From: Thiocystis violacea
GTDB taxonomy: Bacteria > Pseudomonadota > Gammaproteobacteria > Chromatiales > Chromatiaceae
Length of the DNA: 64,000 nucleotides
Assembly (NCBI RefSeq): GCF_016583575.1
Contig: NZ_NRRG01000018.1
Location: 1 to 64,000, forward strand
Direction: 5' to 3'
The notes below the pieces were generated by a model. That model was given only the letters and a program-made list of their open reading frames with translations, did no database searches and was not told the DNA's origin. Positions 34,316-42,289 of this stretch are shown here, in pieces. The position numbers and the translations under genes were made by a program. Numbering within the stretch: position 1 is the first letter of the stretch; the number at the start of each line of letters is the position of its first letter.

Positions 34316-34781
34316 TCGGTCTACAAAAGATTCAGTAGGAGGCACAGCGCCGGGGCCAGACAACCGGCAGATGCCGGTCCAAAACGCTTGGCCCGACTAT
34401 TTCCCGGAAGGTTGCCCGCCACTCGAAGCGACAACTGCGAGCAGGGTCGTCCTGCGCGTCGTCGCCAACGATCCACCCACAGCCCAAGACTTTCTCCCTT
34501 GGTGTGTCGAGAACGGTCGACTCATAGCGGGCAAGGCCTGCCAATCCTGCAGCCTTTCCGTCTTCGACGACATGGATGGCGTGCTGCGCCTGCAAAGACG
34601 AGTCCCAGCCCATCGGGGCAAGCCAATCGCGAGCGGTGAGCTACGAGATCTCATGGGGGTAACAAAACCCACGCCGTCCAGTACGAGCCCCACCCACCGG
34701 TCATGGTGGCTTCCCGACGGCCTTGACCCGTCTTCGGCTTTCCGTGTCATCGCCCCGGCGGACATGAAGGAGAGAGGTTGA
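34308..34781 (+). CDS. Hypothetical protein in the restriction operon
   Basis: This is a 157-residue protein that I do not recognise. A central block (FLPWCVENGRLIAGKACQSC) has two nearby cysteines and is followed by a polar tail. It overlaps the excisionase-like gene by eight bases and the helicase gene by one, so it is part of the operon. It may be an accessory or regulatory subunit of the system. Confidence 0.65.
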   Translation: MDDRSTKDSVGGTAPGPDNRQMPVQNAWPDYFPEGCPPLEATTASRVVLRVVANDPPTAQDFLPWCVENGRLIAGKACQSCSLSVFDDMDGVLRLQRRVPAHRGKPIASGELRDLMGVTKPTPSSTSPTHRSWWLPDGLDPSSAFRVIAPADMKERG

Positions 34782-37700
34782 TGGCTGACATCTCCTTCCC
34801 GCAGATTGGCGACATGGAGCTCGTCGAAGTCTGCGAGTTCTATGACGAACCGGTGTTGTTCGTCTGTCGAGACCTGACAGAGCTGCTCTACCTCGCCGTG
34901 TTGTCAGAGCAGACATCAGATCACAAGACGTGGCTGCTGACGGCGTTGTCGCCTCGCCGTCTCGCACAGCTTCGGTCGGGCGAAGTGGATCTCTATGCCG
35001 CGTTCAAGCAGGCCGAGCGGGGGCAGGTGTACAAGGCCCGCATCGCCCGCGCCTCCGATGAATCGCCCATCGCCACCTGGATTCCCTGCGCGCAGCTCAC
35101 CGACGAGGCACTGCCCGTGCCGGGGGAGCATCTACATTCCGATCCGCAGACGGCCGTCGAGGTTGAGACGGTAACCGCAGACAGCCACCCTCAGCCGACC
35201 GCCGCGTTGCTCGACAACAAGGCCCATGGCCGGGTCATCGATGCACTCCGACAGGCGCTGGAGGGCGCAGCCGAGGTCGCAATCCTCACCAGCGAATTCT
35301 CGATCTTCGCCTTCGATGAGCTTCACAGGGCACTCGCAACGCCCAAGCACATCCGAGTCCTTCTCACGCCCGGTTCGTCGGGAGACCAGGCCCCGCCCGT
35401 TGCTGCTCGACTGCTTGGCGGCGTCGAGGAGCTTAGCTACCGCAATAAGCTCATGGCTGCGCACGTCGCTCAGAAATGCGCGGAGTGGATCGAGCATCGC
35501 GTCGACGTCAGCGGTGTCCAGGCAGCCGTCCCGGATAGCCTGTACCTCGCCTCCAACAGCCACCGCCGCACGGCCATTCAAGGCAGCTCCACGTTCACCG
35601 CTCCGGGCCTCGGCCTCGTTCCGTCCACGCGTTTCGAGATGAACACACTGCTCGAAGGAGAAGCAGAGGTCAGCGGCCGACGCGCCCTCTTCGACGACTT
35701 GTGGAACGACCGCCACCTCACCAGGGACGTGAAGCCTCAGTTGCTGGCCGAGCTGCAACGCATCTACGCTCCGAAGTCCGCTCAGACGATCTACTTCGCC
35801 ATGCTGCACGCCCTGTTCGAGGACAGCCTCGAACAGCTCGACGAGGACCGTATCGTCAAATCGAAGACGGGCATCCGCGACACGCTGGTCTGGCGGAAGC
35901 TCTATCGTTTCCAGCGCGACGGTGTCCTGGGCGCGATCGACAAGATCGAGCGCTACAACGGCTGCATCATCGCCGACAGCGTGGGGCTCGGGAAAACCTT
36001 CGAGGCCCTGGCCGTCATCAAATACTACGAGCTGCGCAACGATCGCGTGCTGGTGTTGTGCCCGAAAAAGCTGCGCGAGAATTGGACCCTTTACACGGTC
36101 AACGACAAGCGCAATCTCTTCGCCGCGGACCGCTTCAACTACGACGTGCTCAATCACACGGACCTGACCCGACAACAAGGCACGTCCGGCGAGATCAATC
36201 TGGAGACCATCAACTGGGGCAACTATGACCTGGTGGTCATCGACGAGTCCCACAACTTCCGCAACAACCCGCCGAAGAAAGACGGACTGACCCGCTACAA
36301 GCGGCTGATGCGCGAGATCATCCAGGCCGGTGTGAAGACCCGGGTCCTCATGCTCTCGGCCACGCCGGTCAACAACCGGATGAACGATCTGAAGAACCAG
36401 GTGGCCTTCATCACCGAGGGGACCGACGACGCGCTTGACGAAGTTGGCATCGTCAGCATCGAGCAGACGCTACGGAAGGCGCAGACGCGCTTCAACCAAT
36501 GGCTCAAGCTGGACGCAGATGGGCGTACCACGGCTTCGCTGCTGGAGTCGCTGAACTTCGACTACTTCAAGCTCCTGGACCTGCTCACCATCGCCCGCTC
36601 CCGTAAGCACATCGAGAAATACTACGACCTGGCCGAGATCGGCGCCTTCCCGCATCGAAGCAAGCCGATCAACGTCCGCGCGGACATCGACACGGCCGAT
36701 CTGTTTCCACCGCTGCGCGAGGTTAACCGCGACATTCGCCGGCTGACGCTCAGCGCCTACGCCCCGATGCGCTACGTGCTGCCCGAGAAAGTCGAGGAGT
36801 ACAGCCGTCGCTATGACATGAAGATCGCCGGCGGGCGCACGTTCCGGCAACTGGACCGTGAAGAGAGCCTCATTCACCTGATGCGGGTGAATCTTCTCAA
36901 GCGGATGGAAAGCTCGATCCATTCGTTCGCCCAGACCGTCGAGAAGTTGCTCGGCAAGGTGAACAACCTGATCGAGCGGATCGACACGCACGACGTCTCC
37001 GCGATCGAGGAACAGAGCATCGAGGACATCGATCTCGACAACGATGACTTCGACCAGTACCTCGTCGGGACCAAGGTCAAGGTGCTGCTTCAGGACGTGG
37101 ACCTGATCCGCTGGAAGCAGGATCTAGAGGAGGATCAGACGATCCTGACCGGACTGCTCCGCGAGGCCCGACAGGTCGGAATCCAACGCGACGAAAAGCT
37201 CCGCCGTCTCAAGGAACTCATCAGCGACAAGGTCGCCAACCCGATCAACACGGGCAACCGCAAGGTGCTCATCTTCACGGCCTTTGCGGATACGGCCGAG
37301 TACCTCTACCAGAACATCGCCGACTGGGCGAAGCAGGCGCACGGCCTGCATAGCGCCATCGTGACCGGCCGCTCAGGGCGCAACAAGAGCAATCTCAAGG
37401 GACTGCGCACCGATCTCGGCTCCGTGCTGACCGCCTTCTCTCCCATCTCGAAGGAACGGGCACAGATCGACGCAAGTCTCATCGTGGAGATCGATCTCCT
37501 CATCGCGACCGACTGCATTTCCGAAGGCCAGAACCTCCAGGACTGCGACTACCTGGTCAACTATGACATCCACTGGAACCCGGTTCGGATCATCCAGCGC
37601 TTCGGGCGCATCGATCGGCTCGGATCACGCAACGACACCATCCAACTCGTCAACTTCTGGCCGAACATGGAGCTCGACGAGTACATCAACCTCGAGGCCC

Positions 37701-38422
37701 GCGTGTCGGGCCGGATGGTGCTGCTCGACATCTCGGCGACCGGCGAGGAGAACGTCATTGAGGAGAACCCGCAGGACCAGATGAACGACCTTGCCTATCG
37801 CAAGCGCCAGTTCGAGGTCTTGCAGGAGCAGGTGATCGATATCGAGGATCTCGGGGGCGGGATCTCGATCACCGACCTGACCCTCAACGACTTCAAGATG
37901 GATCTCGGCAACTACCTGAAGCACCATCAGGAGGAACTGGCCAGGTTGCCGCCGGGGGTCTTCTCCGTCGCCATCGACGATGCCCTGCTACAGGACTCGG
38001 AGATCAAGCCGGGCGCGTTTTTCTGCCTGCGCAGCGACAACGCAAAGGTGACGGTCGATTCCACCTATGCCCTGAGTCCGCACTTCCTGGTTTTTGTCGC
38101 CGATGACGGCGAGGTGGTTCTCAACTTCACCCAAACGCGACGCATCCTCGACGTCGTCAAGAAGCTCTCCCTCGGGCGCTCGCAACCCGATACCCAGGCG
38201 CACCAATTGCTCGCCGCTCGCACCCGCGGCGGCGCCGAGATGGCCCATTACCGCGGTCTTCTGGAACGCGCAGTCGCCGCAATCTCCGGAAAGGCCGAAG
38301 AGAAGGGCGTAGAAAGCCTGTTTCAGCGGGGCGGCACCGCCATGAGCCGCGATAGTCATCGGGGGCTCGATGACTTCGAGGTCGTCGCCTACCTGGCGGT
38401 ACTGGAGTCGGAAGGCGCGTAG
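34781..38422 (+). CDS. PLD-domain SNF2-type helicase
   Basis: This is a 1,213-residue defence helicase. The N-terminal segment (about 1-90) resembles DUF6575. A phospholipase-D-like region follows (about 145-310). The SNF2 ATPase begins near 370, with Walker A ADSVGLGKTFEALAVI and the DESH box VVIDESHNFRNN. The C-terminal helicase domain has the arginine motif IQRFGRIDRLGSRND. A long C-terminal extension follows. Such helicases are found upstream of DUF4391, Mod and Res genes in type III-like defence loci. The ATG at 34781 shares one base with the upstream stop. Confidence 0.85.
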   Translation: MADISFPQIGDMELVEVCEFYDEPVLFVCRDLTELLYLAVLSEQTSDHKTWLLTALSPRRLAQLRSGEVDLYAAFKQAERGQVYKARIARASDESPIATWIPCAQLTDEALPVPGEHLHSDPQTAVEVETVTADSHPQPTAALLDNKAHGRVIDALRQALEGAAEVAILTSEFSIFAFDELHRALATPKHIRVLLTPGSSGDQAPPVAARLLGGVEELSYRNKLMAAHVAQKCAEWIEHRVDVSGVQAAVPDSLYLASNSHRRTAIQGSSTFTAPGLGLVPSTRFEMNTLLEGEAEVSGRRALFDDLWNDRHLTRDVKPQLLAELQRIYAPKSAQTIYFAMLHALFEDSLEQLDEDRIVKSKTGIRDTLVWRKLYRFQRDGVLGAIDKIERYNGCIIADSVGLGKTFEALAVIKYYELRNDRVLVLCPKKLRENWTLYTVNDKRNLFAADRFNYDVLNHTDLTRQQGTSGEINLETINWGNYDLVVIDESHNFRNNPPKKDGLTRYKRLMREIIQAGVKTRVLMLSATPVNNRMNDLKNQVAFITEGTDDALDEVGIVSIEQTLRKAQTRFNQWLKLDADGRTTASLLESLNFDYFKLLDLLTIARSRKHIEKYYDLAEIGAFPHRSKPINVRADIDTADLFPPLREVNRDIRRLTLSAYAPMRYVLPEKVEEYSRRYDMKIAGGRTFRQLDREESLIHLMRVNLLKRMESSIHSFAQTVEKLLGKVNNLIERIDTHDVSAIEEQSIEDIDLDNDDFDQYLVGTKVKVLLQDVDLIRWKQDLEEDQTILTGLLREARQVGIQRDEKLRRLKELISDKVANPINTGNRKVLIFTAFADTAEYLYQNIADWAKQAHGLHSAIVTGRSGRNKSNLKGLRTDLGSVLTAFSPISKERAQIDASLIVEIDLLIATDCISEGQNLQDCDYLVNYDIHWNPVRIIQRFGRIDRLGSRNDTIQLVNFWPNMELDEYINLEARVSGRMVLLDISATGEENVIEENPQDQMNDLAYRKRQFEVLQEQVIDIEDLGGGISITDLTLNDFKMDLGNYLKHHQEELARLPPGVFSVAIDDALLQDSEIKPGAFFCLRSDNAKVTVDSTYALSPHFLVFVADDGEVVLNFTQTRRILDVVKKLSLGRSQPDTQAHQLLAARTRGGAEMAHYRGLLERAVAAISGKAEEKGVESLFQRGGTAMSRDSHRGLDDFEVVAYLAVLESEGA

Positions 38423-38456
38423 GCCCGAACAGTCATCCCCAAAAGCAGTCAACCGC

Positions 38457-39215
38457 ATGGATCACAACAAGGACGCTTTCTACGACCAACTCGGCCTCCC
38501 CGAAGCCAGTCTGCTGGACAAGCGCATCGCCAAAAAGATGGTGTTGGAGCATGGCCAACTGACCAATGCCGACAAGAAGATCCTGTCCAGCGACGTCGTC
38601 AAACTGACCTGGAAGTACACGCTGAAGGCCAGCACCGTGCAGGTGCTTCCTTACGAAGACGCTGACCGGGAATACCTGGAAGTCGCCCTCGTCGAGGCGG
38701 AACTAGGCAGTCGCAGCCGATCCTCGCGCATCGCCGAGCTGCTCCAACGCGCAATTCCCTATCCGGTCCTGCTGGTGATGGTGGAAGGAGAGGGCTTCTG
38801 CGTGAGCGTCGCGCACAAACGCTTCAGCCGCGCGGAGCGCGGCAGCATCGTGGCGGAAGGCTTTCTCTGCTCACCCTGGATCGAGCCGCCACTGTCCGAC
38901 ATTGACCAGGCATTCTGCGCGGCACTGGCCTTGCGCCGCCTTTCGCAGATCGACTTCTATGCCCTCTATCGCGGCATGCTGAATGCAGTGCTGGCCAGGA
39001 TCTGTGCCGAGCTGACGGGCACCTTCGTGATCGACGCAGGGCAGTCCGAGACGGACCGTAGGCAACGGCTCGAACAGTGCCATGCCATGGAGCGGGAGAT
39101 CGGCCGCCTCCGCGTGGCCCTCCCCAAAGAAAACGGGTTCGCCGAGAAAGTTGAACTGAACACGCGGATCAAAGAACTCGAAGGCCGACTGGCCCGAACC
39201 AAGACCGAACTCTAA
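38457..39215 (+). CDS. DUF4391 family protein
   Basis: This is a 252-residue protein with the DUF4391 pattern: a short N-terminal part ending LTNADKKIL, then VVKLTWKYTLKASTV, and a C-terminal coiled coil (LNTRIKELEGRLARTK). The family sits between SNF2-type helicase and methyltransferase genes in defence loci, and its function is unknown. It is likely a structural or targeting subunit. The start follows the helicase gene by 34 bases, and the Mod gene follows 10 bases later. Confidence 0.75.
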   Translation: MDHNKDAFYDQLGLPEASLLDKRIAKKMVLEHGQLTNADKKILSSDVVKLTWKYTLKASTVQVLPYEDADREYLEVALVEAELGSRSRSSRIAELLQRAIPYPVLLVMVEGEGFCVSVAHKRFSRAERGSIVAEGFLCSPWIEPPLSDIDQAFCAALALRRLSQIDFYALYRGMLNAVLARICAELTGTFVIDAGQSETDRRQRLEQCHAMEREIGRLRVALPKENGFAEKVELNTRIKELEGRLARTKTEL

Positions 39216-39225
39216 GGACGACGAC

Positions 39226-41154
39226 ATGAAGAAGCTGACCCGCGAAGACGGCGCATCACCTGATCTCGTGGCGGACAACATCGAGCGGCTGCGGGAGCTT
39301 TTCCCTGAGATCTTCGCGGACGGTCGCATTGACTTCGATGCGCTCAAGCAAGCGCTGGGCGAGTCTGTCGACGACCGGGAGGAACGCTACTCCTTCACCT
39401 GGCACGGCAAGAGCCGAGCCAAGCAGATTGCGCAGACGCCATCGAGCGGCACGCTGCGCCCGTGCCCCGATGAGTCGGTCAACTGGGAGACCACCAAGAA
39501 CATCTTCATCGAGGGCGACAACCTGGAGGTGCTGAAGCTCCTGCAGAAGAGCTATCACCGCAAGGTGAAGATGATCTACATCGATCCGCCCTACAACACA
39601 GGCAAGGAGTTCATCTATCCGGACAAGTGGCAGGACAACCTCGACACCTATCTGCGTTATACCGGGCAGGTGGACGATGAGGGGTTCAAGGTTTCGGCAA
39701 ACGCTGAGACGTCAGGCCGGTATCACACGAACTGGCTGAATATGATGTATCCGAGGTTGAAGGTGGCTAGGAATCTTCTGCGAGATGATGGCGTCATCTT
39801 TGTTTCTATCGACGATCATGAATCTCACAACCTTCGGCAACTGATGGACGAGGTCTTCGGCTCCGAAAACTTCCTCGGCCAAATTAGCGTGGTAAGTAAT
39901 CCGAGGGGAAGACAATCCGAGATCATTGCGACAACCCATGAGTACGTGCTGGGATTTGCTCGGGAAATTGAGAATGCCGCAATCCTTGGAGAGCGCTTGT
40001 CGGATGAGGCGGAGGGAGACTACAAGTACTCGACTCCAGACGGGCGCCGCTATCGGACCAGAGGGCTTCGGCACAGAGGAAACGCTTCACGCCGGGTAGA
40101 TCGGCCAAACATGTATTTCCCGATATACGTGGACCCAAACTCAAGGACTGTTTCGCTCGTGCGGAGCGGCTCATTCACGGAAGAAGTCTTGCCAAGGAAA
40201 TCCACTGGACAGGATGGACGCTGGGAGTGGGGACCGGAGACGGTGCAGCACAGGCTCAACCGTCTGGAAGGCGTGTTCATTTCTCACCGAGGTGAGTGGG
40301 ACATCTATCAGCGCGAATACTTGGAGGACGAGTCTGGCGGCACGCGCAGGATGAAGTGGAAGTCCATTTGGGACGAGAGCGAGATCAACTACCAGAACGG
40401 CAAGGGCGAATTGAAGGAACTGTTCGGAGAGAGCCCATTTGACTATCCAAAACCCACGTACATGCTGGCGAAGCTGATTGAGGGGGCGACATCTATCGGT
40501 GACGTCGTGCTCGATTTTTTCGCGGGCTCTGGAACGACAGGCCACGCCTGCTATATCCAGGGAGTCGCTGAGTCGATCAATCGCAGATTCATCCTCGTTC
40601 AGCTGCCTGAGTCCACCGGACTTGACGAATATCCTACTATTGCAGATGTTGCAAAGGCTCGATTGCATGCCGCATCAGCTGCACTGACGGGAAACGGCCC
40701 GAGCCATCAAAAGAACATGCTGACGTTCGACAGCGACCTCGGCTTCAGAGTCTTCAAACTCTCCAGCAGTAACATCAAACCCTGGGATGCCGAGTTCGAC
40801 TCGATGGATCAAGACCTCCTTGAGTCCATCGACAACATCAAGTCCGACCGCTCCGAAGACGACGTGCTCTACGAGCTTCTGCTCAAGTACGGCCTCGACC
40901 TCGCCATTCCGACCGAGACCCGAGACATCGAAGGACGCAAGGTCACGCTCATTGGAGCCGGCGCCCTGATCGTCTGCCTGGCCGACAACATCACGCTGGA
41001 GGTGGTTTCCGGCATCGCCGCCCTGAAGGATGAGCTCCAGCCAGAAGTCATGCGGGTGGTGTTCAAGGACGCCGGCTTCGCCAACGATGTGGTCAAGACC
41101 AATGCCGCTCAAATCTTGAAGCAAGCCGGTATCGACGACGTCAAGTCGCTTTGA
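39226..41154 (+). CDS. Type III Mod-like adenine methyltransferase
   Basis: This is a 642-residue beta-class N6-adenine methyltransferase, the modification and specificity subunit of a type III-like system. Motif IV is DPPYNTGKEF (near 121) and the SAM motif VVLDFFAGSGTTGHA lies near 430. The target-recognition region lies between them (about 220-410). Codon use in 39.7-40.7 kb is less GC-biased than in the flanking genes, which fits rapid exchange of target domains. It follows the DUF4391 gene by ten bases. Confidence 0.92.
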   Translation: MKKLTREDGASPDLVADNIERLRELFPEIFADGRIDFDALKQALGESVDDREERYSFTWHGKSRAKQIAQTPSSGTLRPCPDESVNWETTKNIFIEGDNLEVLKLLQKSYHRKVKMIYIDPPYNTGKEFIYPDKWQDNLDTYLRYTGQVDDEGFKVSANAETSGRYHTNWLNMMYPRLKVARNLLRDDGVIFVSIDDHESHNLRQLMDEVFGSENFLGQISVVSNPRGRQSEIIATTHEYVLGFAREIENAAILGERLSDEAEGDYKYSTPDGRRYRTRGLRHRGNASRRVDRPNMYFPIYVDPNSRTVSLVRSGSFTEEVLPRKSTGQDGRWEWGPETVQHRLNRLEGVFISHRGEWDIYQREYLEDESGGTRRMKWKSIWDESEINYQNGKGELKELFGESPFDYPKPTYMLAKLIEGATSIGDVVLDFFAGSGTTGHACYIQGVAESINRRFILVQLPESTGLDEYPTIADVAKARLHAASAALTGNGPSHQKNMLTFDSDLGFRVFKLSSSNIKPWDAEFDSMDQDLLESIDNIKSDRSEDDVLYELLLKYGLDLAIPTETRDIEGRKVTLIGAGALIVCLADNITLEVVSGIAALKDELQPEVMRVVFKDAGFANDVVKTNAAQILKQAGIDDVKSL

Positions 41155-41209
41155 TGCTGCATGGTCGGTCACGAGTGGCGGTGCCGGAATCTTGGTCGGA
41201 GCGGATGAC

Positions 41210-42289
41210 ATGAGTGAGAGAGACACACTCGATCCGCACGCCGCGGAGTATCAAGACTGGCTGAGGGCACTCAAGCGCAGGGTGCGTCAGGTTCAGCTCA
41301 AGGCGGCCGTCGCGGTTAATCGGGAGCTGCTGAGTTTCTACTGGGCGCTGGGCACCGATATCGTCGAGCGGCAAGAGAACGCGGCCTGGGGTACGGGTTT
41401 TCTCCAGCAGTTGAGCAAGGATCTGATGGCGGAGTTCCCAGGGGTGAAGGGGTTTTCGCTCAGAAATATCAAATACATACGCCAGTGGTTTCTGTTCTAT
41501 TCCAGCGCGGCGCCAAATGGGCAACAGCCTGTTGCCCAATTTGAGACGTCACCTATCGCGCAGATCACCCAGATCCCCTGGGGGCACAATCTGGCGATCA
41601 TCTCCAAGTGCAAGTGCATCGACGAGGCGCTCTACTACGTGCGGAACACCATCGCGCATGGCTGGAGCCGTAGCGTCTTGACTCATCAAATCGAGAGCGG
41701 TCTGTGGCAGCGTGAAGGCAAGGCGATCACCAACTTCACCGAGGCTCTCCCGGCCCCGCAATCAGACCTGGCGATCCAAACCCTCAAAGACCCTTATGTG
41801 TTCGACTTTCTGACCCTGACCAAGGATCACAACGAGCGCGAGCTGGAAGCCGGCCTGATCGAGCACATTACTCACTTCTTGCTGGAGCTTGGCGCGGGGT
41901 TCGCCTACATCGGCAGGCAGGTGTCCCTACAGGTGGGAGCGCGCGACTTCTTTCTCGATCTGTTGTTCTATCACACGCGGCTGCACGCCTATGTGGTTGT
42001 CGAACTCAAGACCGTTGATTTCGAGCCTGAACATGCCGGCAAGCTGAACTTCTACCTCAAAGCGGTGGATGCTCAACTGCGCCGCGAAGGCGATAGCCCT
42101 AGCATTGGCATTTTGCTCTGCAAGAGCCGGGACAAAACCGTCGTGGAGTATGCCCTGAGCGACATCCATAAGCCGATTGGCGTCTCCGAATATCAGCTTA
42201 CCCGGTCCCTGCCGGAGGATCTCAAATCCAGCCTGCCTAGCATTGAGGAACTGGAAGCTGAACTGGAAAAGGACGAGGACAGCGCATGA
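41210..42289 (+). CDS. YhcG/DUF1016-type PDDEXK nuclease
   Basis: This is a 359-residue protein with an N-terminal DUF1016 domain (RNIKYIRQWFLFY, then IPWGHNLAIISK) and a C-terminal PD-(D/E)XK nuclease (DFFLDLLFYH and YVVVELK). Such proteins often occur inside restriction loci or between hsd genes. Here the gene lies between mod and res and overlaps res (ATGA), so it is expressed with the system. The start at 41210 follows a GGAG site. Confidence 0.88.
   Translation: MSERDTLDPHAAEYQDWLRALKRRVRQVQLKAAVAVNRELLSFYWALGTDIVERQENAAWGTGFLQQLSKDLMAEFPGVKGFSLRNIKYIRQWFLFYSSAAPNGQQPVAQFETSPIAQITQIPWGHNLAIISKCKCIDEALYYVRNTIAHGWSRSVLTHQIESGLWQREGKAITNFTEALPAPQSDLAIQTLKDPYVFDFLTLTKDHNERELEAGLIEHITHFLLELGAGFAYIGRQVSLQVGARDFFLDLLFYHTRLHAYVVVELKTVDFEPEHAGKLNFYLKAVDAQLRREGDSPSIGILLCKSRDKTVVEYALSDIHKPIGVSEYQLTRSLPEDLKSSLPSIEELEAELEKDEDSA

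Noticed and set aside
35132..36253. 373-codon minus-strand frame within the SNF2 helicase gene
   Set aside because: Shadow of a well-supported gene; the sequence is repetitive in hydrophobic and Gln/Val residues as expected from antisense codons.
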